Shown here: positions 35,693 through 44,329 of the stretch, one piece after another
How positions within the stretch are numbered: position 1 is the stretch's first letter
How the letters are laid out: every line of letters begins with the position of its first letter
NCBI GenBank assembly: GCA_014873095.1
Contig: CP050848.1
Coordinates: forward strand, 186,001-250,000
Reading direction: 5' to 3'
Source: Planctomycetales bacterium ZRK34
Lineage (GTDB): Bacteria; Planctomycetota; Phycisphaerae; Phycisphaerales; Zrk34
Length of the DNA: 64,000 nucleotides
Program-made: the position numbers and the translations under genes
Notes under the pieces: generated by a model
Database searches by the model: none
The model's input: only the letters and a program-made list of their open reading frames with translations
What the model was told of the DNA's origin: nothing

Positions 35693-36436
35693 ATGGATAA
35701 ACACTACTGGAACAACACCGCGGCGGACTACGACGCGGAGATACTCGATTCGATCAACACCGATCGCAAGCGGATCATTCAGCGGCGGCTTCGCAAGTTC
35801 TACAACCCCGAGCATCGGGCGGCCGACTTCGGGTGCGGCGTCGGCAAGTATCTGCCCGCCCTGTCGCGCGGGTTCAAATCCGTTTACGCGATCGATCACG
35901 CCGGGGCCCTGCTCGATCTGGCGCGCACCGAATGCGACAAGCGGAGCAACGTGAAATTCATCGAGGCCGACCTGGCCCGGCAGTCGCCGAAGATGCGGCC
36001 GGTTCACTTCGCGGTCTGCACCAACGTGCTGATCATGCCCGACGAAAAACAGCGGGCATTCATTCTGATGAACGTGTACCAGCATTTGGTGCGCGGCGGG
36101 CATCTGCTGCTGCTGGTCGCCTCAGCCGAGTCGGCCCTGTTCGCCAATCAACGTCTGCTGGAATGGAACCGGCGCTGCGGTGTCAGCCGGCGCGAAGCCC
36201 GGAAGGTGATGATCAAGCCGTCCTTCGACGCGCTGAACGGCGTGATCCAGCGCGAAGGCGTGCCTCACAAGCACTACCTGCGGGAAGAGGCGATCGTGAT
36301 GCTCGATGCGGTCGGGCTGGACACGCTCGGCGTCGACCGCGTCGAATACCCCTGGACGACCGAGTTTGACGACCCGCCGAAATGGATGAAAGCCCCCCAC
36401 CCCTGGGACTGGCTGATCACCTGCCGCAAAAGATAA
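35693..36436 (+). CDS. Class I SAM-dependent methyltransferase
   Basis: A 247-residue cytoplasmic protein. Motif I is 'AADFGCGVGKYLPAL', followed by 'IDHAGALLDLAR' with the expected acidic ribose-binding position, and 'VHFAVCTNVL' as the post-II segment. These fix the Rossmann methyltransferase fold but not the acceptor. The start at 35693 ('MDKHYWNNTAADYDAEI') matches the family N-terminus; the preceding 20 codons lie inside the repeat. The flanking inverted repeats on both sides isolate it from its neighbours. Confidence 0.85.
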   Translation: MDKHYWNNTAADYDAEILDSINTDRKRIIQRRLRKFYNPEHRAADFGCGVGKYLPALSRGFKSVYAIDHAGALLDLARTECDKRSNVKFIEADLARQSPKMRPVHFAVCTNVLIMPDEKQRAFILMNVYQHLVRGGHLLLLVASAESALFANQRLLEWNRRCGVSRREARKVMIKPSFDALNGVIQREGVPHKHYLREEAIVMLDAVGLDTLGVDRVEYPWTTEFDDPPKWMKAPHPWDWLITCRKR

Positions 36437-36574
36437 CCTCTCGCCAAGACGCCAAGGCGCGGAGTGAATCCAGTTTCGGACAGGATGACAGGATGATCCA
36501 GATAAAAACATCCTGTCCGATCCTGTCATCCCGTCAACGCTTCAACATGTTGCGCCTTGGGCCTTGGCGAGAGG
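36437..36574. repeat. Nested inverted repeats between the methyltransferase and ABC-F genes
   Basis: Outer arms: CCTCTCGCCAAG... (36437-36460) and its near reverse complement at 36552-36574, differing by a single-base length change and a few substitutions. Inner arms: GACAGGATGACAGGATG (36479-36495) and the reverse complement of 36519-36535, matching at 15 of 17, with an extra CATCCTGTCCG copy (36509-36519). The inner unit is related to the repeat at 35608-35674. Together they fill the whole gap between the two genes. Confidence 0.85.
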
Positions 36575-36616
36575 CCCTTTCTTTTGGTCATCATGGCGGC
36601 ATATGCTTAGGGCCTC

Positions 36617-38428
36617 ATGGCTCTGCTGCTGAACTGTCAATCGATTGGTAAGTCGTTCGGGTCGCGCCCACTGTTCGCCAACGTCACGATGACGATCGAC
36701 TCCGGCGAGCGGCTCGGGCTCATCGGCCCCAACGGGTCCGGCAAGTCGACGCTGCTGAAGATTCTCGCCGGCCTGGAAACCACCGACACCGGCGAAGTCG
36801 GCGCGCGCCGCAACCTGCACGCCGGTTATGTCGCCCAGCAGGATGTCTTCGCCGAAGGGGCGACCCCCCTGTCGGCCGTCGCCGAGGCGCTGGGCCCGAT
36901 CGATCACGATCACCACGAGCGCGAGACCCACGCGGCGGTCGTGCTCGCCAAGGTGGGTTTTGACGAGATCGAACAACCGGTCGACACGCTCTCCGGCGGG
37001 TGGCGCAAGCGGTTGTCGATCGCGCGGCAGTTAGCCCGCGAGCCCGACCTGCTGCTGCTGGACGAGCCGACCAACCACCTGGACCTCGAAGGCATCGAGT
37101 GGCTCGAAACGCTGCTGGATGATGCGCCGTTCGGGGCGGTGATCGTCACGCACGACCGGTACTTTCTGGAAGAAGCGACCACGCGCATCGTCGAGTTAAG
37201 CCGAGCCTACCCCGACGGGACGCTCGACATCAACGGCCCGTACAGCGAGTTTCTCCGGCGACGTGAGGAGTTCATGGCCGCCCAGGCCCATCAGCAGCAG
37301 TCGCTCAGCTCGAAGGTCCGGCAGGACATCGCCTGGCTGTCGCGCGGCGCCAAGGCGCGTCGGACCAAGGCCAAGGGCCGCATCGACGACTCAGCCCAGC
37401 GCATGCAGCAACTGGCCGAACTCAAGCAGCGCAACGCCCCGCAACGCGCCGCCGGCATCGACTTCAACGCCACCGGCCGCCAGACCCGCAAGCTGCTGAC
37501 CGCGACCGGCATCAGTAAATCGCTCGGCGACCGGACGCTGTTTCGCAACCTCGACATCATGTTGTCACCCGGCACGCGGCTCGGGTTGATCGGCGCCAAC
37601 GGCAGCGGTAAGACGACGCTGATCCGTGTGCTCACCGGCGAACTGGCGCCCGACGCCGGCGAGATCAAACAGGCGGATAATCTTCGCGTGGTGACATTCA
37701 CCCAGCAACGCGAGCAGCTTGACCGAACGGTGTCGCTGCGCGAGGCGCTGTGTCCGATCAGCGATGTGATCTACTACCACGACCGGGCCATTCACGTAGC
37801 GACGTGGGCGCAGAAGTTTCTGTTTCGCGCCGAGCAGCTCAACGTGCCGGTCAGCAGTCTGTCTGGCGGCGAGCAGGCTCGGATACTGATCGCCGCCCTG
37901 ATGCGCGAGCCGGCGGATGTACTGGTGCTCGACGAACCGACCAACGACTTGGACATTCCCACGCTCGAAGTGCTCGAGCAGAGCCTCGATGAATTCCCCG
38001 GCGCGGTGGTGCTGGTGACGCACGACCGGTTCATGCTGGATCGACTGTCGACGGAGGTGCTGGCCCTGGACGGCGAAGGCGGGGCAAGACCGTTCGCCAG
38101 CTACAGCCAGTGGGTCGACGTCAAAGAACGCGAGCAGGCGGCGAACCAAGAACCGAAAAAGTCAAAACCCGCAGCCACCCCGGTGCCGGAACGTGACCAG
38201 CCGAAGGTCAAAAAGCTGACTTACGATGAGCAACGTGAACTCGGCAAGATGGAATCACGCATCGAGTCGGCCGAGGCAAAGGTGCAGACGCTGCAACAGA
38301 AGATGAACGACCCGGACACGCTGGCCGATCACGCCAAACTCACCGAGTTGTGTCACCAGATGGATGCCGCACAAGCGGAGGTCGCCGCCCTGTACGCCCG
38401 CTGGGAAGAACTCGAAGCCCGTCGCTAA
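36617..38428 (+). CDS. ABC-F family ATPase (Uup-like)
   Basis: A 603-residue protein with two ABC domains and no membrane segment. Walker A sites are 'GPNGSGKST' and 'GANGSGKTT'. Signatures are 'LSGGWRKRLSIARQ' and 'LSGGEQARILIAALM'. Walker B sites are 'LLLLDEPTNHLD' and 'VLVLDEPTNDLD'. A charged linker follows the first domain. The C-terminus ('YDEQRELGKMESRIESAEAK' onward) forms the coiled coil typical of Uup. ABC-F proteins act on ribosomes or nucleic acid; Uup is linked to transposon excision and ribosome function in E. coli. The gene is followed by a 1-kb non-coding region. Confidence 0.88.
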   Translation: MALLLNCQSIGKSFGSRPLFANVTMTIDSGERLGLIGPNGSGKSTLLKILAGLETTDTGEVGARRNLHAGYVAQQDVFAEGATPLSAVAEALGPIDHDHHERETHAAVVLAKVGFDEIEQPVDTLSGGWRKRLSIARQLAREPDLLLLDEPTNHLDLEGIEWLETLLDDAPFGAVIVTHDRYFLEEATTRIVELSRAYPDGTLDINGPYSEFLRRREEFMAAQAHQQQSLSSKVRQDIAWLSRGAKARRTKAKGRIDDSAQRMQQLAELKQRNAPQRAAGIDFNATGRQTRKLLTATGISKSLGDRTLFRNLDIMLSPGTRLGLIGANGSGKTTLIRVLTGELAPDAGEIKQADNLRVVTFTQQREQLDRTVSLREALCPISDVIYYHDRAIHVATWAQKFLFRAEQLNVPVSSLSGGEQARILIAALMREPADVLVLDEPTNDLDIPTLEVLEQSLDEFPGAVVLVTHDRFMLDRLSTEVLALDGEGGARPFASYSQWVDVKEREQAANQEPKKSKPAATPVPERDQPKVKKLTYDEQRELGKMESRIESAEAKVQTLQQKMNDPDTLADHAKLTELCHQMDAAQAEVAALYARWEELEARR

Positions 38429-38462
38429 TTCGGCTTCGGGTTGGGCGCCAACTGTTACGTGC

Positions 38463-38485
38463 CACTGGCGGCTTGTTCGCCAGTG
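38463..38485. repeat. Palindromic element B, single copy
   Basis: CACTGGCGG and CGCCAGTG arms around a CTTGTT centre, related to the pair at 24065-24120. It starts 34 bases after the ABC-F stop codon, again a 3'-end position. Confidence 0.8.
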
Positions 38486-38953
38486 CAAGGCAAAAACACT
38501 GACAGCCAATCCGCAGCGGCCCTCGCGGCAACAGTGCCATCCACCACAAACCGAGCCATACAACTCCAATCCTCCAACTCACCGCCCAACAGCCCATCGC
38601 ATCGGTTCATGTTCTTTCCACCCCAACACACCGCCTGATCACACCATCGCCCGAACACTCCCCCCAATACAACCCTGACGCCACCCGCTGCCACCGACAA
38701 CTCACCCCGATCACATCTCGCACATTCACCACATCCACCAACGCCTCCCCCCATCAACATCGGCTAACACCCATCAACACCGGCCGATGTCCACCAACGC
38801 CAGCCCCCGCCACCAACGCCCAGCCACACCGGCCAATGCCCACCAGCACAGGCCGCCCCCCCCCAACACCCGCCGAGGTACGCCAACACCAGTCCATACC
38901 CGCCAAGCCACATCATCATGCCTGTTTTCACCCCACGCCGCCCGACGCAGATA

Positions 38954-39001
38954 GATCAAATATATGATATATGACATTTTAAATATAACATATATTTGAT
39001 C
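38954..39001. repeat. AT-rich inverted repeat
   Basis: Arms GATCAAATATATG (38954-38966) and CATATATTTGATC (38989-39001) are perfectly complementary over 13 bp around a 22-base loop that is also almost free of G and C. It is the most AT-rich spot in the window and marks the centre of the composition switch. Confidence 0.9.
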
Positions 39002-39237
39002 TTTCAAGAGATGATATTTGATGCGACTTGGTGGACGCAGGGCGTGGGTCTATTTCCGAGGGTGCTTGCTAAGTAGGGTTTGCTAGCGGGTGTTTGTAAG
39101 GATGTGTTTGCGACGGGGGTGTTTGCGGGGGCTTTGGCGTGATTCGCGGACATATGATGCGAATTGCAGAACGGGGCTGGGCGCAAGTCGTTAACCTATG
39201 ACGCAAGCCGCCCTCGGCGATGCTGAAAGTTGCACAT

Positions 39238-39259
39238 GCACAGCCGGGGACGGCTGTGC
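39238..39259. repeat. Palindrome related to element A
   Basis: Stem GCACAGCC/GGCTGTGC with loop GGGGAC. It shares the GGGGACGGC core of element A at 14164, 15198 and 17193 but has a different stem. It may be another member of the same dispersed family. It lies downstream of the leftward methyltransferase gene. Confidence 0.75.
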
Positions 39260-39411
39260 CACAGGGCTGCAAAACGGTCATGATTGGAGGCTCGAGCGTT
39301 TGACCGAGGCGACGGGGCGTCGTGATACCGCACATCGCGGTTCGAGAAGCGTGGCTCAAATGGTCATGATGATGGCGGGTGCACATAACGTCCGCGGGCG
39401 CGTGGCGATGC

Positions 39412-40158
39412 TCAGGTTGTGCCGAGTAGATCGGTGCGTTTTTTCAGCAGGCGAGCGATGATCCAGGCGAGCGTGATCAGGCCCCAGATGATCAGCAGGA
39501 AAGTCAGCAGCGAATGCGAGGCTTCATAGCCACGTGAGGAAATCGCCTCCCAGGCCAGCAGGAGCAGCGCGCTGGTGGGGAAGGTGAACAGCGTGCCGTA
39601 TTCCTTGCGGACCAGGCGGCCCCAGTCGTAGTGCATGCCTTGGAGCGACTTGGACAGGCCCGAGAATTTGAAGCCGAATCGCGGCACGCGACGGCAGTAG
39701 TCGGCATATTCCTCGCCGAACTTGTTTGCGAGGAAGTCCTCCTCCGCGGCGACGATGCTGATGTAGACCAGCAGCGTGAAGGCGACGTCGATGGCGATGA
39801 AGATGACATTGCCGTGCACGATGCCCAGGCCGATGAGCATGAGCATGTTGCCGACGTAGAGCGGGTTGCGGCAGTGGGCGAAGAAACCCGACTGCTGAAG
39901 CGTGTCGGCATAGACCTGCTTGTTCTTTCCGCCGCGTTTGATGTAGGCGTAACCGATGACGTAAGCCCGCAGGAGTTGCCCCGAGCACGCCACGAACAGA
40001 CCGACGATGTCGAGCACCAGGTTCAGGTGATCATGACCGGGATAGACATCGGGCTTGATGAGGATGGCGCAGCCCACAAGCACCAGCGGCACCACGACAT
40101 CACGATACTTGAAAAAGAACTGGCCGATTCGAACCATGGGGATGATTCCGTTGGTCAC
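39412..40158 (-). CDS. Isoprenylcysteine carboxyl methyltransferase-like membrane protein
   Basis: A 248-residue integral membrane protein with about five hydrophobic segments. The ICMT/PEMT signature is clear: 'HCRNPLYVGNMLMLIGL' followed by 'AEEDFLANKFGEEYADYCRR', which supplies the SAM-binding and catalytic region. Bacterial members methylate lipids or small molecules; substrates are mostly unknown. A short alternative start seven codons in (at 40137) is possible. It follows cmoA by 21 bp on the same strand, so the two are probably co-transcribed. Confidence 0.85.
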   Translation of the reverse strand: MTNGIIPMVRIGQFFFKYRDVVVPLVLVGCAILIKPDVYPGHDHLNLVLDIVGLFVACSGQLLRAYVIGYAYIKRGGKNKQVYADTLQQSGFFAHCRNPLYVGNMLMLIGLGIVHGNVIFIAIDVAFTLLVYISIVAAEEDFLANKFGEEYADYCRRVPRFGFKFSGLSKSLQGMHYDWGRLVRKEYGTLFTFPTSALLLLAWEAISSRGYEASHSLLTFLLIIWGLITLAWIIARLLKKRTDLLGTT

Positions 40159-40179
40159 CCTGGCAGCCCCTTGCGGGGG

Positions 40180-40947
40180 TCAGAGTTTCATGGCGATGAT
40201 GCCGCAGAAGTTGTACCACTTGAAGAACACGTCCACGTGTTCGAACCCGATGCGGCGAAGCAGGGTTTTGTTCTCTTCCAACCGATACGGGATCAGCACA
40301 TTCTCGAGGGCTTCACGCTTCTGAGCGATCTCCAGATCGCTGTACCCGTTGCGTTTTTTCATTTCGTAGTAGTGCTTGATGAACAGCCGATTGAAGATCG
40401 AATGCTCACCGAGCACCTTTTCCACGAGGATGAGACAGCCGTTGGGATTCAGCCCGTCGTAGATGGACTTCAGCAGCGCATCGCGGTGCATGGGCCGCAC
40501 GAACTGCAGCGTGAGCACGAGCAGCGCGACGTTGGCGTTGTTCACGGCAACGCCCTCGTTCAAATCGCTCTGACGGAAGTCACAGGTGTGACGAAAATTG
40601 ATCTCGCGGAGCTTCTGCTGAGCCTTGTCGAGCATCTCGGGGGACGAGTCGATGCCGACGAACTGGGCGGTGAAGTCTTCGGGGAGATAGCGATCGATGG
40701 CGATGAAGCTGTTGGCGGTGGAGCAGCCGAAGTCGTAGATCACACCCTCGGGCGTGGCGAAATCGGCAGCGAGTTCGGCCACCATCCGCTGAATCTCGCC
40801 GTAGTACGGTACGGACCGATCGACCATATCGTCGAAAACGTCCACCACCTGCTTGTTGAACTCGAAATCATCGAGGCGCGGCTTAGGCTCGGCAAAAACA
40901 CGATCAGCGGCTCCAGCCTTTGACAACGAGGCGGTGCGTACATTCAT
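40180..40947 (-). CDS. cmoA: Carboxy-S-adenosyl-L-methionine synthase
   Basis: A 255-residue class I methyltransferase-fold protein matching CmoA, with the hallmark 'VVDVFDDMVDRSVPYYGEI', motif I 'IYDFGCSTANSF', 'VGIDSSPEMLDKA' and the C-terminal 'SIFNRLFIKHYYEMKKRNGY'. CmoA converts SAM and prephenate to carboxy-SAM, which CmoB uses to make cmo5U34 in tRNA. No cmoB is in the window. The start at 40947 ('MNVRTASLS') is preferred over the open-frame start 12 codons upstream. The downstream neighbour is an ICMT-like gene. Confidence 0.88.
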   Translation of the reverse strand: MNVRTASLSKAGAADRVFAEPKPRLDDFEFNKQVVDVFDDMVDRSVPYYGEIQRMVAELAADFATPEGVIYDFGCSTANSFIAIDRYLPEDFTAQFVGIDSSPEMLDKAQQKLREINFRHTCDFRQSDLNEGVAVNNANVALLVLTLQFVRPMHRDALLKSIYDGLNPNGCLILVEKVLGEHSIFNRLFIKHYYEMKKRNGYSDLEIAQKREALENVLIPYRLEENKTLLRRIGFEHVDVFFKWYNFCGIIAMKL

Positions 40948-41063
40948 GATCGACTCTCTGCGTGCAGTGCTGCGACACGGCATGGCGCATCACCATGCCT
41001 TGAGCATGTAATGTACAGGGGGCCGAAGCCCCGCACGCAGAGTTTGCAGGTGTCGATTTTAGG

Positions 41064-42014
41064 TCAGTTTTTCTGCTGGGCGGCGTACTGCTGGTAACGC
41101 TGGTCGATTCCAGCGGTCTTGGCGTCGCCGGCGTGGAAGATCAGGCGGTAGGTGAAGGTGATCGAGTCGCCGGACTTGACGGTCATGTCGCCGGCTCCGC
41201 GGGGCTTGTTCTCGAAGAAGCTGATGCCGAACGGATTGGCCGAGCACAGCCCGTAAGCGCGGGCGTGCCACCAGGTGGGATGGCGGACATTGTTCGGGCT
41301 GTCAAAGAAGGCGACGCCGGCCATTTTGCCGTCGAGCTTGACCGAGTAGTCGACCCAGGTGGCGCGCTTGCCCCACATGTCCTTCCCGGTGACGCCTTCG
41401 GAATTGACCGCGTCGGCGCCACGGTCGATGCGCAGCTCGGGGCGGGTGCGAATGCCGAGCAGGCCGTCCTTCTGATCGCCGAAGCGGATATCGCCGGCCA
41501 CGGCGTGCATGGTGACCGAATAGTCGATCACGCGATCGCCGTTGTCCAGGGCGCTGAAGGTGAGGGTTCTCGTGTCGGTGCAGACGAGTTTGCCATCGGG
41601 GCCGAGCCAGTTGTTTTCGGTGGTGATGACACCCTGGTCGCCGCCTTCGACTTTGACGAACTTCTGATGGACCTCGGTGCCGTGGCCTTTGTTCTCAGCC
41701 CAGAAGTCGATGTCGTTGACAAGCTGGTGTCCGAACCACAGCGACTTGTGGTGGGGGTGGTCCTGCTTCTCACCGGGGCCGGCGTCTTCGAGCGGCCAGC
41801 GGCGCGTCATCGGCGTCTGGTCGGGCCCGAGGATCGGGTAGCACACGGGCTTGGCATAGCCGGTGAAGATGTAGTTGGTAAAGAGCTTGCCGTCGATCTC
41901 GACTTTGACGCGGTCGTCGAGCTTGGTGAGCTTGACGTGGTTTTTATCGGCGGCGAAGGTGCAGCCGGCGGTGAGCATGAGTGTTAGTACGAACAGCAGC
42001 GTGAATTGTCGCAT
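41064..42014 (-). CDS. DUF6807 (PmoA-like) lipoprotein
   Basis: A 316-residue product with start ATG at 42014 and GGAG about 8 bases upstream. The N-terminus is a lipoprotein signal with lipobox 'LTAGC'. The mature sequence matches the planctomycete 'methane oxygenase PmoA' family (DUF6807), with 'DHPHHKSLWFGHQLVNDIDF' as its most conserved block and 'WWHARAYGLCSANPF' later. The family name is misleading: these are secreted beta-sandwich proteins found with glycan-degrading enzymes. The His-rich block may bind metal. Single gene, divergent from the porin operon. Confidence 0.85.
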   Translation of the reverse strand: MRQFTLLFVLTLMLTAGCTFAADKNHVKLTKLDDRVKVEIDGKLFTNYIFTGYAKPVCYPILGPDQTPMTRRWPLEDAGPGEKQDHPHHKSLWFGHQLVNDIDFWAENKGHGTEVHQKFVKVEGGDQGVITTENNWLGPDGKLVCTDTRTLTFSALDNGDRVIDYSVTMHAVAGDIRFGDQKDGLLGIRTRPELRIDRGADAVNSEGVTGKDMWGKRATWVDYSVKLDGKMAGVAFFDSPNNVRHPTWWHARAYGLCSANPFGISFFENKPRGAGDMTVKSGDSITFTYRLIFHAGDAKTAGIDQRYQQYAAQQKN

Positions 42015-42204
42015 GGGATATCTCCGGGGTAACGACGGGCGATGACCAGTATACCCGATCGTAAAAACAAAACCGAGATTGACCAGAACATATTGCATCG
42101 GGCACAAAGGCCTGCTAAGCTGTGTCGTACACGGGATTCGCAGCATAAGTAATTTCGTTTAAAAAGTACTCCGACACACTTACGTTATTCAGTGGGGACA
42201 ACCG

Positions 42205-43662
42205 TTGAAGGACATGATCTTCCGATCGGCAGCTTGCAGACTTTGCGCCCTGACGCTGGGTCTGATGCTGAGTAACAGTGCCGTGGCCCAGGTCAGTTTG
42301 GACCGCTTCGAGCGACAGCTTGAACAGATCCGCCGCGACACACGACTCCTGGTCGATGAAAACGTACCCGCCGAGCAGCGGGCGCTTTTCGATTACGGTG
42401 CTTACGCATCGTTCTACTTCTTTGCCATCGACCACCCGACCACCAACCGGACCCACATCCTCCGCCAGACCGACCTCAACGGCTGGGCACGGGTCAACAT
42501 CGACGGCGTGCATCAGTTCTTCCTGCGCGGCCGCGTCGGTTACCAGGACTTCAACGCCGGCGACAGCTTCGACGGCGACGGCGACGACTGGGTCGACCCG
42601 ACGATCGACCGCGGGGTCTACCGCTTCGATCTCCGCCGCGCGATGGAAGCCTACAACGGCGAATCGCCGGACTACAACTTCACCCTCCAGGCCGGGCGTC
42701 AGCTGGTGCACTGGGCCAACGGTCTGGTGCTCAGCACCGACATCGACGGCGGCGTACTCGGGTTTGAATACGGCCCGGCGACGCTGGAAGTGCTCGCCGG
42801 CCGCACACGCGAGGACCAGGTCGACATCGACAGCTCGCGTCCCAACTTCGACGACGAGATGCGGCGCAACTTCTACGGCGCCATGCTCAGCGTCAGCCTC
42901 GACGACAACAAGCACCGTCCGTTCATCTACGGCCTCGTGCAGGACGATGACAACGCCAATGAAGTCATCACCACCCTCGGCACGACCCGTTACGACTACA
43001 ACAGCTACTACATCGGCCTCGGCTCCACCGGCCGCATCACCGAGTTCCTCGGCTACGGCGTCGAGTTCGCCTACGAAGGCGGCGACACCCTCTCCAGCGC
43101 GTTCAACTCCAATGCCGTCGTCGCGCCGCAGACCCGTGACGACATCGAAGCCTGGGCCCTGGACGCACGCCTGGATTACTACCTCCACGACGAAGCCGGC
43201 ACGCAGTTCAGCGGCGAAGTGCTGCTGGCCTCCGGCGATGACGACCGCGTCACCCACACCACCAACACCTTCGGTGGCAACAGCCCCGGCACCACCGATG
43301 AAGCCTTCAACGCCTTCGGCCTCATCGACACCGGCCTCAGCTTCGCCCCCAACGCCTCGAACCTGTTCATGGTTCGACTCGGCGCCTCGACTTATCCCTT
43401 CCGCGGCAGCAGCTACTTCCGCCGCCTGCAGATCGGCACCAACGTCTACTTCTTCAGCAAACTCGACTCCAACGCCCCCATCGACGAAACCACCGGCAAC
43501 GACAACTTCCTCGGTTTCGAAACTGACTTCTTCGCCAACTGGCAGGTCACCAGCGACCTCGCCCTGTCGCTCCGCTACGGCGTGTTCTTCCCCGGCGAAG
43601 CCATGCCCGCCGGACAGGACGCCCGCCACTTTCTGTTCACCGGCGTCACCGTCGCATTCTGA
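42205..43662 (+). CDS. Outer-membrane beta-barrel porin (alginate-export-like)
   Basis: A 485-residue product. TTG at 42205 is taken as the start because GGGGA lies 6 bases before it; an ATG at 42214 is the alternative. A signal peptide ends 'SNSAVAQ'. A coiled-coil-like stretch ('LDRFERQLEQIRRDTRLLVD') at the mature N-terminus may form a periplasmic trimer. A long barrel of alternating residues with Asp/Asn/Thr loops follows and ends in Phe ('FTGVTVAF'), as outer-membrane barrels do. The 'GRQLVHWANGLVLS' region recalls alginate-export porins. It heads a five-gene operon with a lipoprotein, two FecR proteins and a cyclase. Confidence 0.85.
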   Translation: MKDMIFRSAACRLCALTLGLMLSNSAVAQVSLDRFERQLEQIRRDTRLLVDENVPAEQRALFDYGAYASFYFFAIDHPTTNRTHILRQTDLNGWARVNIDGVHQFFLRGRVGYQDFNAGDSFDGDGDDWVDPTIDRGVYRFDLRRAMEAYNGESPDYNFTLQAGRQLVHWANGLVLSTDIDGGVLGFEYGPATLEVLAGRTREDQVDIDSSRPNFDDEMRRNFYGAMLSVSLDDNKHRPFIYGLVQDDDNANEVITTLGTTRYDYNSYYIGLGSTGRITEFLGYGVEFAYEGGDTLSSAFNSNAVVAPQTRDDIEAWALDARLDYYLHDEAGTQFSGEVLLASGDDDRVTHTTNTFGGNSPGTTDEAFNAFGLIDTGLSFAPNASNLFMVRLGASTYPFRGSSYFRRLQIGTNVYFFSKLDSNAPIDETTGNDNFLGFETDFFANWQVTSDLALSLRYGVFFPGEAMPAGQDARHFLFTGVTVAF

Positions 43663-43697
43663 TCACGAGCAAGATGAACGATCAAGGAAACCACACC

Positions 43698-44303
43698 ATG
43701 TTTAACGACGGCAACTTTTCGTTTTCAAGTTTCGCCCCACGCCTGATGGCGACCGCGGTGCTGTGTTGTGTCGCAATGCTGGGCGCCGGCTGCCAGTCGG
43801 CCCATGTCGAAAGCAGCCTCACCGAAAACCTCGGCGGCGATGGCGTTGAGCAGCAGCTTGAGTTCTGGCACACCCTGGCCACGCGCAAGCTGACCAGCAA
43901 CGACGACGCCTTCCACGCCCTGCTGCTGTACGTCGACCAGAAAGACGAAGCCAAATCCTACGACCAGCGCGTCGCGGCCCTGAAGTCGCGCAACATGCTG
44001 CCGGCGAATTTCAGCGAGCCGGCCGACGTGGCCGTCACCCGCGGCACGCTTTCGGTGGCGATCGTGAATATCCTCCAGCTTAAGGGCGGCGTGGTCATGC
44101 AGCTTTTCGGCCCGACCCCGCGCTACGCCACGCGTGAGCTGCAGTATGTCGGCCTGTACCCCGACTCCAGCCCGAATCAGACCTTCAGCGGCGACCAGTT
44201 CGTCAGCATCATCGGTCGAATTGAAGACTACCAGCGTGTCAATGCGTTCGAAGTGTCCGGCGGCAACGCCAACTCGCAGCCGAAGGTCAACACCGCCGGT
44301 TGA
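43698..44303 (+). CDS. Lipoprotein of unknown function in the porin/FecR operon
   Basis: The start at 43698 ('MFNDGNFSF') has AAGGAA 8 bases upstream; a start eight codons earlier at 43674 is less likely. The 201-residue product has a lipobox 'LGAGC'. The mature part is mixed alpha/beta with no recognised motif. It begins 35 bases after the porin gene and ends about 26 bases before the first FecR gene, so it is co-transcribed. By context it may be a periplasmic partner of the porin or of the FecR proteins. Confidence 0.75.
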   Translation: MFNDGNFSFSSFAPRLMATAVLCCVAMLGAGCQSAHVESSLTENLGGDGVEQQLEFWHTLATRKLTSNDDAFHALLLYVDQKDEAKSYDQRVAALKSRNMLPANFSEPADVAVTRGTLSVAIVNILQLKGGVVMQLFGPTPRYATRELQYVGLYPDSSPNQTFSGDQFVSIIGRIEDYQRVNAFEVSGGNANSQPKVNTAG

Positions 44304-44329
44304 TTTACCCCCTACACCGGGAGCTCACG

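Larger units (their letters stand above)
38429..39411. other. Non-coding convergent gap with polarised base composition
   Basis: These 983 bases separate the rightward ABC-F gene from a leftward methyltransferase gene. The plus strand is C-rich and G-poor at about 38540-38930 (for example 31 C and 3 G in 38701-38760) and becomes G/T-rich at about 39040-39150 (26 G and 6 C in 39061-39120). The switch is centred on an AT-rich palindrome at 38954-39001. Each converging transcript therefore runs into C-rich, G-poor RNA, the hallmark of Rho-utilisation sequence. Open frames here are composition artefacts. Palindromic repeats lie at 38463 and 39238. Confidence 0.6.

Noticed and set aside
38640..38930. 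CRISPR-like or tandem repeat array (CACCAACGCC-like units)
   Set aside because: Units are degenerate and irregularly spaced; the pattern is C/A-rich composition, not a repeat-spacer array.
38429..39411. Replication origin in the convergent gap
   Set aside because: The local C-to-G switch and AT palindrome look origin-like, but the flanking genes converge, no DnaA boxes were seen and no dnaA or dnaN is near. The Rho-type explanation fits better.
42115..43629. A 504-codon open frame antisense to the porin gene
   Set aside because: Sequence is low-complexity Val/Gly/Glu-rich, the mirror of a Asp/Thr-rich barrel gene; no family look and no ribosome site.
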